DNA of 64,000 bases. Origin: Siphonodentalium dalli. Lineage: Eukaryota; Mollusca; Scaphopoda; Gadilida; Siphonodentaliidae. How positions within the stretch are numbered: the stretch's first letter is position 1; every line of letters begins with the position of its first letter. The translations under genes and the position numbers were made by a program. Below are positions 27,984 through 39,000 of this stretch, piece after piece. The notes below the pieces were generated by a model. That model made no database searches, was not told where the DNA came from, and saw only the letters and a list, made by a program, of their open reading frames with translations. The stretch lies in contig CP136061.1 in assembly GCA_032622095.1 (NCBI GenBank), positions 131,268,754 to 131,332,753 of the forward strand, read 5' to 3'.

Positions 27984-28279
27984 TAACCCTTTGGAGAGTA
28001 TCTGTAACGTCATATACATGACGTCATGAGTAAATTTAATGTCAACGTCATAGCAATAATTATTAACAAGTTCGGTCAAAAAGGCCCAATAATTTGTTTT
28101 AATTTATGTGCATTTTGTGTTAATGTGTGTTATCATAATCAATTGCACTTATACATTTGGAACATTATATTAATCAAAATTACTCCTATAGAAATCCTTT
28201 ATAAATCAGATGATTTGTTGAAGTTATGTCTACGTAAAATAACACTTCCTGAAGCGACATATACTCGCCAAAGGGTTAA
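27984..28279. mobile_element. F3-family TTAACCCTTTGG element
   Basis: TTAACCCTTTGGAGAGTATC and inverted GATATACTCGCC-type end GCCAAAGGGTTAA. TTAA on both sides. The interior differs from F1 and F2. An 88-codon plus frame inside has no recognisable domain. Confidence 0.75.
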
Positions 28280-28347
28280 GGTAGCGGTGTAGAGATGGCT
28301 TATTTGAGCATAAATGAAGCTACATGTACAAACTAGTGTGTTCATTA

Positions 28348-28537
28348 TTAACACTTCCATGACAGGACCTTCCACATAGGGAGCCTCGCATATATAAGAG
28401 AATAAATTGGCCTAACAAAATTTACCTTGTGAGCCAGTGCATTCTCTTATATATGCATATATACATTTTGTAAGATAATTCACTGGCACAGGACCTTTAA
28501 TGCTGCACCAGCGCAGCTCCCATCATGAAAAGGTTAA
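28348..28537. mobile_element. F1-family element, diverged
   Basis: TTAACACTTCCATGACAGGA ... CCATCATGAAAAGGTTAA. The internal GCATTCTCTTATATATGC hairpin is partly decayed. Confidence 0.7.
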
Positions 28538-28539
28538 AA

Positions 28540-29406
28540 GGGATTAACAAAAAGATACTGTTTGTGCAATTTGGCACACTTCTTTAGAAACAACACTTCC
28601 CTATTTTCAAGAGGAAACAAGTTTTCTACACAAAAGTATTTATTTGATCTAATAGACCAATGAGTGAATTGGGTAACAATATCAGCTTTTATTTGGGGTG
28701 ATATTATTGAGGATTCAACGATAGTACAATATAATTTAGTTTTTAGAAATAATTTTAATAAGAAATAAAATCTTTTTAAATTTCTGTCTGGGAGGAACTG
28801 AGATTTCTGCGATGTTGGAAAACTTGGTCACTACAACGCCACCATAAAGGGACATAATAAGACCTTCGAAGTGGATAGATGGGAGAAATCATAAAAATCT
28901 GTAAAAAGATCATCAACAAGAAAAACCTGAGCAAATAGACTTTCTTCTCATATTGACTTAAATAATTCTTCAATAATGACATTTTGCATGTGTAAATAAT
29001 TGTTATGTGAACAATTAATGTTACAGCGATTTGTTAACAAATATCACTGAAAGCTTTGGAAACTCAAATATTTAAGTCTAATTCTGTTTTTCAGAATCTT
29101 TTTCAATGCTTTGATTTTCCCCAATGTTTATGTTTACATTTCAATTGGTCTTTGGTATCTAATTGGACTCAGACTGATGGGTAATGTGTTTCTGTAGAAG
29201 AATTATTGATAATGACAATAAGAAAAAAGTTCTATCTTTTTATACATGTGCTTGTTGATGATAGTTGTTTTACAGCCAATTATGACTTTTCACAGGTGCG
29301 CACTGCAAAGGCATTGAGTCCCTTTAAGCTGATATACATGTATAATCATTAATGTAAAACAAAACAATATAAAATCAAGTAAATCGTATTAACAATCTGG
29401 CAGTGT
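28540..29406. other. No gene recognised
   Basis: AT-rich. A 68-codon minus frame at 28776-28982 and an overlapping frame are open, but neither shows a domain or a convincing exon structure. The sequence TTTGATTTTCCCCAATGTTT near 29110 is shared with 17685 and 43075 and belongs to an undefined dispersed repeat. Confidence 0.5.
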
Positions 29407-29554
29407 TTAACCCTTTCAATATTGAGAGCTGCGCTGGTGCAACATTAAAGATCTTGTGCCAACGCATTCTCTTAATTATGTGAGTCTCCCATATGGAGCC
29501 TAATGCCCAGGGTTTTCACAAAATTTCACGAAGCTCCAGTCAAGGAAGGGTTAA
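29407..29554. mobile_element. F1-family element, short
   Basis: TTAACCCTTTCAATATTGAG ... CCAGTCAAGGAAGGGTTAA. About 148 bp with a decayed hairpin. Confidence 0.65.
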
Positions 29555-29584
29555 AAGTACATTTGGCTTCAACTAGAAACAATA

Positions 29585-29876
29585 TTAAAACCCTTTCAGT
29601 GCCAAGTCCGATTTTTGTATCAACCCATATTTCTTTGATCATTTTTCAAATTTGATCAAATTTATTGATTATAATAATGTGATACATTGATGGAAAGAGC
29701 TCTAAGAGCTCTTTCCATCAATGTATCACATTATTATAATCAATAAATTTGAAAAATGATCAAGGAAGATCTCTTTCCATCAATGTATCACATTATTATA
29801 ATCAATAAATTTGAAAAATGATCAAGGAAATATGGGTTGATACAAAAATCGGACTTGGCACTGAAAGGGTTATTAA
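29585..29876. mobile_element. F2-family hairpin with an extra arm copy
   Basis: CCCTTTCAGTGCCAAGTCCG ... ATCGGACTTGGCACTGAAAGGG. The second arm segment (CTTTCCATCAATGTATCACA ... GATCAAGGAA) is repeated in tandem, so the element has one left and two right arm segments. Confidence 0.8.
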
Positions 29877-29999
29877 ACAGGTATCAACATTTTTCAATGT
29901 ATCATTGACTGTAGAAAACCGGACTAATAGCAAGTGGGACATAAAAGGAGAGTAAAAATTTATACACAGTCTGCATGGAGGCTATATTAAACCTAGATC

Positions 30000-30500
30000 A
30001 TATCATAAATCTCTACTCAGGCTATGCCGTAGGGATAATGTTTCACAAGTTCAAAACCTGGTATCTTTTTGAGATGGGGAACTTCATATTAAATGTTGAA
30101 AAAAAATGCAGGTAATAGGTTTCTTTGTCAATACCTGTTTCTTAACAATGTATTTCATTTCACTGCAGACGAAGGTCCCAGCTCGAGATAGCATGGTTTA
30201 GTTTACTTTTGTGACCTGAGTTAGTGATAAACATTGAATTGATTTACCTGGGAAAATTTCATGATTATAAGCATGACCGAGTGAAATCTGCTCACAAAAA
30301 CAGTTTCCTAAATCATGTGATCTCGAACTGGGACCTTCACACACTGTGAAATACATTGTTAAGGAACGGATATTAACTAATATAATACCTGCATTATTTT
30401 TTTCAATGTTATAATGTCCCCGGTCAGAACAGGTCTAAACATCAAAAAGTTTCCAAGTTTTGAACAGGTGTGAATGTGATCTCTACAGACATAGCCAGAT
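30000..30500. repeat. Dispersed inverted repeat with GGTCCCAGCTCGAGAT core
   Basis: Two inverted halves: TGCAGACGAAGGTCCCAGCT / GATCTCGAACTGGGACCTTC, and outer AAGTTCAAAACCTGGTATC / CCAAGTTTTGAACAGG. A related copy is at 55280-55640. Confidence 0.65.
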
Positions 30501-30879
30501 TAGAGATTCATGGCATGATCTGTATCAAACTCAGTGAAAGGCATGACCATTGATATGGGCTCTTAATAAACAATATACAGGTAACTTATTAAGTTACTTA
30601 TTAAGTTATCTCCAGAACATTGGGGTGCATGTAGATCTGATACGGAGTTGTTGATTTTAAAGAACGAGATGGCTCCAAGTCAAAACTAGAGGTCACTGTT
30701 CCAGTGAATGAAGGAAACCCCATGCAGTGCAATTGGGCTACATTAAGGCACAGTTATTTGGCACAATAGATCACACCATCCCAAAGACATATATATAAGA
30801 CAAGGTAACTATCTATCAGATGACCCAAATTCACCTCTTGTCATTATCAAGCTGTGGTGGAAATATTTATGCTGTGTTA

Positions 30880-31835
30880 TTCACACAATAATGCCTGTTT
30901 TGTTCAAGAAGGGCTACGGTTCAGTTTGGCATATCACCTGAATCGATTGATTTTTTGTATCAAAAGTTACAGCCATCAGAACAGAAAAATTCTGGCCAAA
31001 AATTAAGGTCAGACATTTAAAGGAATTTTCGTAGTGGAAGGCCTTAACCCTTTGAGTGCCACGGGCCGATCTCATTGGCCCTAATTTACGGTCTGTAAAA
31101 TCGGCCCTAACAAAAATAAAAAATAAAAAAAAATTCTTTATTTCTTTTTTAAAAGATTTTTTTGGGATGAATTTTTTTCTTTTGGGTATGCTTAAGCATG
31201 CTATAGCAAATTTAAAAACAAACTGGATAAAAACTTAGAAAAACGTAAGATTCCCTGGCACTAAACCTACAAAATAAGTCTGTTAAAGAATATAAGAAAA
31301 AAATTATTAAAATTGGAAAAAATAATAACAAATGATGAAAAATTGTTAGGCCAATGCATTCTCATATATATGCGAGGCAACCTATGGTCGACTCGCATAT
31401 ATAAGTGAATGCATTGGCACAGGGTATATGGGTTGATACAAAAAACGGACCTGGCACTCAAAGGGTTAAATAGCTCTCAAGAAAGTGAGAAGTGTAATTT
31501 GTCCCAAGGTCGCCAAAATGGAAGACAAATTATGTTTCCCATTTTTCTGAAAGCTAGTTAACTACATATCTTGGTCATGGGTGCAAGAGGAGATTATTTT
31601 ATGAGCTGAAATGAATAGAATCTTACCCGAAATCGATCCAATGTAAGTCTTTACGAATGTCACGGACAAAAACTGGCTGTACTCTCCAGTCTAATCGGAA
31701 ATTTGTTCAGCCGGTGTGCCCAGTAAATGTCCGACCAGAAATTTTGGCCAGAATTGTTCTGCTCTGTGACAAACTGATCGAGTTGGGTGATATGCCAAAG
31801 TGAACTATTGTCCTTTGGGAAAAATTGTGTGTTTT
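30880..31835. repeat. Large inverted repeat
   Basis: GTTCAGTTTGGCATATCACC and AATTCTGGCCAAAAATTAAG at the left pair with TTTTGGCCAGAATTGTTCTG and GGTGATATGCCAAAGTGAAC at the right. A TTAA-CCCTTT element (31044-31469) is inserted within it. Confidence 0.65.
31044..31469. mobile_element. Chimeric TTAACCCTTT element (F2 ends, F1 core)
   Basis: The termini TTAACCCTTTGAGTGCCACG and CTGGCACTCAAAGGGTTAA, with GGGTTGATACAAAAAACGGA, are F2-like. The internal hairpin CCAATGCATTCTCATATATA is F1-like. This suggests recombination or shared ancestry of the two families. Confidence 0.75.
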
Positions 31836-32090
31836 GTTTGAAATGTTTAAAAAAAATATATATTAGCTACATTTTTGGTGGTGTGCTATATTTTGCAACA
31901 TACCTGTGCATTAAGGGTAGCCATATTTCATATTCGCTTTTCTAAAAAGAAAGAAGAAAAAACAAGCTCGGACAAACTTATGCATTGAAAAAGTCGAAAA
32001 AGAGGGATAACTCCACTAAAAAAAGTCGGACAGACCTTATATTTGCAGCTGCAGTTTCACAATAAATATCTGTGCCAAATTTTAAACAAA

Positions 32091-32543
32091 TTAAAGATGC
32101 ATTATCCAAATTAACGCTCCTAAATTACTATTTCTTTGTCTTCGGGGGGTCAAAAATATTTGATTCAAGTCGAGGAACCCACCCATCAAAGCTCAGAGTG
32201 ATCAGATATCGATTTTTTAAGTTTGTTAATTCTCGAGATGTGTAATTATATGTGGCCCAGAAACAAGAGGTCAAACGGACAGTCTCGGACAAAATTGCAC
32301 ATGAAGATGGATAACTCTAAAACCAAGTGGTAATACAAATTTTGTGATACTTAAGTCATATTACGGCCATATTTTGTTGACAAATAACAAGTTTTGGGAA
32401 ATTTTATACCATATTTGACAGTGGTTAGCATTATTTTGTTGCAATAAATCAATTCTGATAACTAAAGCATATTTTTAAAGAAATGTTGTTGTTGTTGTAT
32501 CTTGATGATATTGAGACTGTTTGATCGGATTGAGTACCTTTAA
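32091..32543. mobile_element. S-family foldback copy 2
   Basis: TTAAAGATGCATTATCCAAA ... GATCGGATTGAGTACCTTTAA with the GTCGAGGAACCCACCCATCA arm and a TTAA at each end. Confidence 0.8.
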
Positions 32544-32885
32544 CTGAAAAAAGAAGAATCCAAGTTTGGACAAATTTGCATCAACACAAACGGACAGGCA
32601 AGCCAATTTCTATATATCCCCCCATAACTTCGTTACTGGGGGTATAAAGAGACATTCAAATAACAAATCTCCATATACCAAATGTTGCAGGAAATATTAA
32701 CGATTTTTCCATATATCAATAAGTCTAAAATAGAATATTTTTTCTCAATTATCTTTCATTTACATCCATTACATCTTCAAGTAGAGTTCAATAGCCTATC
32801 AATGGATCAGAAGTCAGTTGCCACAGGATTTGTGAACTAGTTTTCATAGAGACGATGGGCGGGAAAATGATGACAATAGCTTACC

Positions 32886-33069
32886 TTAACCCTTTCAGTG
32901 CCAAGTCCGATTTTTGTATCAACCCATATTTCCTTGATCATTTTTCAAATTTATTGATTATAATAATGTGATAAATTGATGGAAAGAGCTCTTTGAATCA
33001 ATAAATTTGAAAAATTATCAAGGAAATATGGGTTGATACAAAAATCGGACTTGGCACTGAAAGGGTTAA
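32886..33069. mobile_element. F2-family hairpin copy 3
   Basis: TTAACCCTTTCAGTGCCAAG ... CTTGGCACTGAAAGGGTTAA. The element is nearly all palindrome, with part of the second arm shortened. Confidence 0.85.
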
Positions 33070-33254
33070 TGAACAGAGGAAAATATCTCAAGATGCAGCA
33101 GGAGGAAAAAAAAACAAAAAAAACAGCCAGTTCTTGAGATATTATTCAGAAATTTTCCAGATCACTGCTCATGGATTCAAGGCACACATATTCATTTGAA
33201 ATCTTCCATTGGAATATTGCAAATTAAAATATTACCGGTATATAAAACAAAACA

Positions 33255-33514
33255 TTAACCCTTTCATGACGGAGCTGTGCTGGTGCAGCATTAAATATAC
33301 TATGCCAGTGGATTCTTTTATATGCGAGTTTCCCATAGGGAGCCTCGCATATATAAGGGAATGCACTGACTTACAAGGTCAAGGTAAATAGTGTTAGGCC
33401 AATGCATTCTCTTATATATGCAAGGCTCCCTATGGGAGACTCGCATGTATAGGAGAATGCATTGGCACAGAGTTTTCAAAAAATTTCTGGAAGCTCCAGT
33501 CAATTGAGGGTTAA
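33255..33514. mobile_element. F1-family element with double hairpin
   Basis: TTAACCCTTTCATGACGGAG ... CAGTCAATTGAGGGTTAA with two CCCATAGGGAGCCTCGCATA hairpins. Confidence 0.8.
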
Positions 33515-33519
33515 TTTCT

Positions 33520-34917
33520 TATTTGTTCTCATTTTCATGATTGACCCATGATATTTTCTGGTGGGCCGTGGTGGCCCCACTCAGCCCATCAAAGCGATGC
33601 AATGAAATAATATTCTGGAAAAAAAGTTGTCCACAAGCTCATAAATCAGCCTTATGTTACATGTTAAATTGTGTACAAAATAATATCTAATATGTAATCA
33701 GATAATATGTCAAAAGTTCAGACAAGCATGGCAAAATGATGGTTACAAAAGAAAACATTCTCAATATAAGCAAACCAGGTCAGCATTAATAACATTCTCA
33801 ATATTACCAAACAAGGTCAGCATTCATAATTATGTCACAACATGCAATACAAAATTCAACTTTAATTATTCAAAATAAATGAAGAACACATCTGAAGTTT
33901 CAAGTTGAAACTTCTGAGATTCAATACCACTACACGTAGTATCTGATACGTGAGAAAGCATATTCTCTGAAAGGAGATAATATGATTTAAGGCCTATGCA
34001 GATGGCAACACGAGCAATGCGACTTCTGTGTTGTGCTAAATTAGAACAAACGTAATATCTCTGAGACATTCACATGGCGTCGATTTGAGTGATGCGACCA
34101 AAGTATCAATCACAAGAATAGGATTATTCTAATTGGGCGACGCCACCTGAGCATTTACTTGAGTGTTGGCTTTATCAACAACGGAGATAGATGAAGTTGC
34201 TTGATGTGGAATAACTTCACCATGGGAAAACAGTTAAGTGACCAATTCAGATTTAATTTGGATGGGGGGCAGATGATAATCTAGGATTTATTTTTATGGC
34301 CTAATCAGCATCAAACTTATGCAGAGAGAGATCTGCCTTCAATATCGCTGATAGGGTAAGGTTTCTATGTTTGGTACTATTTTGGTCTTATTATGGCATT
34401 ATTTTTTTACCAAGAACAAGTCGACTATATACTTCTGCAACATCGTGTGCGCACCTCTAAACTGACAGAATTGCACAACAAAGGCTTCAGTGGCAATATT
34501 CATTAACTAAGCGTTTGTTCAGATCTTGAAAAAATAATTATTCAACTGTCCATGAACAAAACTTTTCATTAGACATTATTTTAATATAGAAGTACATGTA
34601 CTCATTTCAATGGAAGTTTTGGTAATACATGTGAAGACATTGGATTATTGTACAGTCATTTGGATGGTCAGATAATAAGTTCGACATTAGACTGTTTATT
34701 GACCCCAAGTGAACTATTCGACGATGGTTATTTGGTCATCAAAGGATAAACAGAGAAGGTCGTGCAATAAAACTGGTCTTTTCCCAAATTGAACTAGTGC
34801 TCCAAAACATAGAAATCTGACCACAATATCAGTATTTATTGCACACCGATTGGTTTATTTTTGCGAAATACAGAAAACATTCCATGAACATTAAATGATT
34901 ATACACAAGCCTGAGAT
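33520..34917. other. No gene recognised
   Basis: AT-rich intergenic sequence without a supported exon or a well-bounded repeat. Confidence 0.5.
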
Positions 34918-35340
34918 TAGTGTGCTGGTCATTTGCAGAATGAGGTCCCCAGAGGGTGAATTTAGTGATGCTATCCCACATAGCGGGCTAGCATCACTAA
35001 ATTCACCCTCTGGGGACCTCATTCTGCATGACCTCATCTGCTATGCTTAGATTGAAGTTCCCAAATGGTGTATATTGTGATGTACACCCATTGGGAACAT
35101 CAATTATGCAATGTGTCGTCTGCCAATTTGGAGATATAGAGAAATTAAACTAAAAAAGAAATAGAATCTATGTGAAGAAGTTTCTATAGAAATCTTATAA
35201 TAAAGAAACTTTCCAGAAGACGAGGCCTAAGCAGAATGAGGTCCCCAGAGGGTGAATTTAGTGATGCTAGCCTGCTGTGTGGGATAGTGTCACTAAATTC
35301 ACCCTCTAGGGATCTCACTCTGCAAATAACAGGCAAACTA
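34918..35340. mobile_element. G-family double-hairpin element copy 3
   Basis: The best-preserved copy. GTCATTTGCAGAATGAGGTC at the left and TGCAAATAACAGGCAAAC at the right. The left hairpin (AGGGTGAATTTAGTGATGCT / AGCATCACTAAATTCACCCT) and right hairpin are separated by a diverged middle. It lies just downstream of the TatD-like gene's 3' end. Confidence 0.85.
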
Positions 35341-35436
35341 AACTCAGGCTTGATTATACAACGAGTACAGCGACAAATAATCCTTGATAAATGGGACAGA
35401 AAATGTCTTTGAGGTATAGTCTACATAAACACCTAG

Positions 35437-35442
35437 TTTATT
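35437..35442 (-). terminator. Candidate poly(A) signal of the TatD-like gene
   Basis: AATAAA on the minus strand about 258 bp past the stop codon. It is the first canonical signal I noticed downstream. Confidence 0.5.
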
Positions 35443-35699
35443 CAATTAAATAAAGCAATATCGATCTAATGTGTAGTATACTACAAGCTACAGTCATCAG
35501 AGTGTACAATAAACATAGAATAACACCATTGTGTGAACATTTTAACATTATTGCCCTTGTTTTTCGTGCACTGAGGTAAAACTTGAACCTCTGGTTCTCG
35601 TGTTACCATCATGTCACAACAAACTATGCAAAAAGGTTAAACAGTTCACACACTTGTGTTGTTCTATCTATATATGACACTGAATCAATTATTTTCTGG

Positions 35700-37718
35700 T
35701 TAGGAAGGGAAACCATACAATGATCTGGTATTTTTAACTGATGCATTGAGGATTTGCTCAATGTGGATGCCTCTGATTTCCGCCACCTTAGACGCTATGT
35801 CAGCCAAGTAGATTGGCGTCAAAACATTCTCCTTCTTTGTGTCCTCATGAGGTGTGTCAGATTCAAAAAGAATTCGATCCTCTGGAACGGCACTCACAGC
35901 ACTCTTCTGGTTATCATTAAATTTCATCACCGAAGATGAGAAACCAAAGTGCGTGTTTTTGAATGTCCCTAACCATTGTCGGACTGTCGATGTATTTGCT
36001 GAATAGTCGGTTAGATGAATCAACTGATTCGTCTGCAAGTTTCCTTTAGCCAAATGAAATGCACGGGCGTGTGCATCCAAACCGAAGTCGTCACCACGAG
36101 GACCCTGAATTTTCAGGATTAGAGGTTTCCTTGGTGAGGATATTTTCATCAGTTCAATCAAGACCTCATCCTGCAAATAATATGAAATTGCAGGTGCAGT
36201 CCTGTCAATTCCAATCGGGCCCAAAGCCGCTGATCTCGGATACACTGATTTCACATGTGAGAGAATGTCTATTTTGCTTGTTTCAAACTTGAACAGGATA
36301 TCCGGAGACAGCCCAATAGCTCTCTTCCAGTTATTGCTATCAGGTAGCTTGTACTTAAGTTGGTACATATCTGGTACACTGTTCACAATGATGCCTCCAA
36401 TAAGCGTCGCTTTTATTTTAGGTTCCGCTACTGTTCTCATATTACAAACGGTCCTAACTGAATCGTCAGCAAAGTTGCCACACAGGTGTTTCCTTACCCG
36501 TGTAAAATTGAAAGAAGCATCCATTGAGGGTAAGAATGCAGAATGTGTTGGGGCAACAGCAGATTGTGTTCGCAAACCAGACGCATGAGAGCTTGGGTTG
36601 GGCATCATTGGCGACTCCATTGCCGAATTTGATGCGTGACGTACCACAACTTTCTGAGACGTTCGGAAATAACGTGGAGCAACACCAGATTGTGATTGCA
36701 CACCAGATATATAAAAGCTTGGAGGGTTTGGCATTACCGTTGATCTCATTGCTGAATTTGATGAGTGACGTTCCGGAGATTTATGTCTCACATGGTGGTG
36801 TTGGGCAGGATTACACTGGACACTTGGTTTGGTTATTGACATTGATATTCTACAATCTAGAGATGGACGGTCAGTAGCTGATTTAGAACTAGCAGATCTG
36901 GAACTAATTACAGCAGTTTCAGAAGCAGATCGTCTAGAGCTGGAAGGAGACCTGGAATGTCCAAGATGGGACTCTGATTTAGTTATTTTAAGGCTTTTAG
37001 ATTCAGTTGACTGGTTGAGTAAATTTGACGGTATTTTTAATTGGGGAACAGTGACGCATGTTTCACCTCTTGGACCTCCATGACTCTCTTCCGAAGTTTT
37101 AGCTGCTGCTACCTCTGACATTGTGCTGTTGGATTGAAAATGTCTTTCACAAGAGTGATTATCCCATCGTGATCTGTAGTTGGAATTGTAATTGTTCCAC
37201 CTATTATTTTGATAATAGTTGGGTCTCCTTTTCCAATGCTTTTGTTCATTTCTCCAATGTCTCTCATATTGAACATTTGGATTTTGATCCCTTCTAAACT
37301 GTTTATTGTTGTTTTCTTGACAGGGAGATGCTGACCCCCTTCGCTTCCAACTAGCGTGTGAAGCATTTACCGATGATCTTTCCGGACACTTATCATTCAT
37401 TGAGTTTGCAGTCAAATCAGCCTTGTTGGACGAAGTGTTCCCCAGTGGCGTTGATGTATTATTGCCCTCTGATTTCATTAACTCAGGTTTCTTATCAGGA
37501 GCACTTTGGATAGGAGTACTATTTTCCTTCCTCGACTCATTCCTATTACATGTATTTCCTGGTGGAGCATGAGCTAAATTCTGGCTGAATGGTAAAGTAT
37601 TACCAGGCCTTGGTCCAAGTCGTTGCATTACAGAAGGTCTATGACCATGATCAAAGACTATATTTCGGGGGCCTGACGATGTTGTAATATTATGTGGCTG
37701 GTTCTCGTTGTGGTTCAT
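35700..37718 (-). CDS. TATDN2-like protein with degenerate TatD active site
   Basis: A 672-residue protein in one exon. Residues 1 to about 420 are low complexity and probably disordered: Asn/Arg/Tyr/Trp-rich around 150-200 (YYQNNRWNNYNSNYRSRW) and Ser/Arg-rich around 255-290. Residues about 425-672 match the TatD domain of TATDN2: ALGPIGID (498-505), QDEVLIELMKIS, KPLILKIQG (531-539), IHLTDYS (567-573), THFGFSSSVMKF, RILFESDTPH (615-624) and a C-terminal NTRSLYGF. Known active TatD enzymes bind metals through an N-terminal HxH, the Glu of GEIGLD, the His of LHIRG, the His of HCF and the Asp of ETDxP. Here HxH is not found, Glu is Pro501, the two His are Lys536 and Thr570, and only Asp621 remains. 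It is probably not a nuclease. The fold is intact and open over 2 kb, so the gene looks selected. An in-frame TGA at 37743-37745 fixes the start. Confidence 0.85.
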   Translation of the reverse strand: MNHNENQPHNITTSSGPRNIVFDHGHRPSVMQRLGPRPGNTLPFSQNLAHAPPGNTCNRNESRKENSTPIQSAPDKKPELMKSEGNNTSTPLGNTSSNKADLTANSMNDKCPERSSVNASHASWKRRGSASPCQENNNKQFRRDQNPNVQYERHWRNEQKHWKRRPNYYQNNRWNNYNSNYRSRWDNHSCERHFQSNSTMSEVAAAKTSEESHGGPRGETCVTVPQLKIPSNLLNQSTESKSLKITKSESHLGHSRSPSSSRRSASETAVISSRSASSKSATDRPSLDCRISMSITKPSVQCNPAQHHHVRHKSPERHSSNSAMRSTVMPNPPSFYISGVQSQSGVAPRYFRTSQKVVVRHASNSAMESPMMPNPSSHASGLRTQSAVAPTHSAFLPSMDASFNFTRVRKHLCGNFADDSVRTVCNMRTVAEPKIKATLIGGIIVNSVPDMYQLKYKLPDSNNWKRAIGLSPDILFKFETSKIDILSHVKSVYPRSAALGPIGIDRTAPAISYYLQDEVLIELMKISSPRKPLILKIQGPRGDDFGLDAHARAFHLAKGNLQTNQLIHLTDYSANTSTVRQWLGTFKNTHFGFSSSVMKFNDNQKSAVSAVPEDRILFESDTPHEDTKKENVLTPIYLADIASKVAEIRGIHIEQILNASVKNTRSLYGFPS

Positions 37719-37728
37719 GGTCTTTTCT

Positions 37729-37746
37729 TTAACATTTTTCCTTCAT
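37729..37746 (-). promoter_or_regulatory. Five-codon upstream ORF in the TatD-like 5' UTR
   Basis: ATGAAGGAAAAATGTTAA on the minus strand lies within the same exon, 10 bases before the main ATG. It may modestly reduce translation. Confidence 0.45.
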
Positions 37747-37770
37747 TATTGCAGAGGTGACTATTATAAA

Positions 37771-37786
37771 CTGAAAGAGAAAGAAT
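37771..37786 (-). other. 3' splice acceptor in the TatD-like 5' UTR
   Basis: The minus strand reads ATTCTTTCTCTTTCAG, a good polypyrimidine tract and AG, 53 bases before the start codon. The coding exon therefore probably begins at 37770, with a 5' UTR exon further right that I could not locate. Confidence 0.65.
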
Positions 37787-37789
37787 AAG

Positions 37790-38238
37790 ATATAGCCAGA
37801 AAAAGTTATTTGAGGTGTTAAATTAAATTAATAAAATATTATAATAATCAATTATTTCATGAAGTACGGGAATGCCACTGTTAGACAGGTTTAACATAAT
37901 AGAGGTATTCACCACCATGTGGGTTTCCGAGATCCGTATTGGCGGTCAATAGATGCACAGAGAAGTAGCGGGACTTGAGTACATAATTTCGAGAACCTGC
38001 AGGGTGGTGATAACCAATTTACCTAGCAATTCATTCAACAGAATATTAAATAAAAGGTCATTGGTAGAGGGACTAAGTCGTTTCACATACGAAATAGCAG
38101 CACACCACAAAGTTGACATTGTTGTGTGTCACTGAGAGGTATTATGTCATCAATGATTCACGGTGTCAAAAATAGGTCCCTTTGTACATAAACCTTGAAA
38201 CGAAAAACATTGCTGTTTTCATAGAATTCAACCAATTT
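37790..38238. other. Upstream region of the TatD-like gene
   Basis: Contains no recognised exon or TATA-like element that I would defend. The promoter and first UTR exon should lie here or further right. Confidence 0.4.
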
Positions 38239-38664
38239 TTAAATGTTCTCAATCCGATTTAACACCCCATAACTACTATTCCTTTGGCTTCGGGGGTAAA
38301 AAATATTTGATTTGAGTCGAGGAACCTACCCATCAAAGCTCAGAGTGATCAGACATCGATGTTTGAAGTTTGTTATTTCAATTGTTGTGGCCCAGAAACA
38401 TGCCGTCAAAAGGATCGTCTCAGTCAAAATTGCGGATGAAGATGGATAACTCTAAAAACAACTGGTAATACAGCCACATTTCATGAATACATTTTCTGAT
38501 GTTGATAAATAACACATTTAGGGAAATTTGATACCATAGTTGACAGTGGTTAACATTATTTTGTTGCAATTAATCGATTCTGATAACTAAAGCGTATTTT
38601 GAAGAAATGTTGTTGTTGTATCTTGATGATATGGGGAACCTCTGATCGGATTGAGTACCTTTAA
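38239..38664. mobile_element. S-family foldback copy 3
   Basis: TTAAATGTTCTCAATCCGAT ... GATCGGATTGAGTACCTTTAA; arms include GAGTCGAGGAACCTACCCAT. Confidence 0.8.
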
Positions 38665-39000
38665 AGTGTTTTTTTGCCATTACCACCGGAAATATATCAA
38701 TTGATTTCAAATGACATATATATGTCGGATGCTATTAGTGTAAAGAAATAAGTTATGCCAATTGCCCATATAAATCAATGTTTTTAGAAATGAAGTGAGT
38801 TTCTCCACAACTCACATGCATTCACTATTGCCATCCAGGATACAGTATCGGAAACCGCATAGTCGTTCTGCATGTATTTGATAAAAAAAAGAGTCTAATT
38901 GTAAGATAAATTCAACTATTAATTCTCACACTGATATATACTTTTTTTTCGTGGAAACATCTACTTTTGTAGAACAACCTTCAACATGTATAATGAAAGT

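Noticed and set aside
28776-28982. Open minus frames including LYGGVVVTKFSNIAEISVPP
   Set aside because: Attractive locally, but two overlapping frames compete, there is a stop just upstream and no clear donor or domain.
31627-31690. Minus mini-exon candidate between ATTAG and a GTAAGA donor (TGEYSQFLSVTFVKTYIGS)
   Set aside because: Only 64 nt, open in two frames, weak acceptor, and located in an arm of a large inverted repeat. No partner exon was found.
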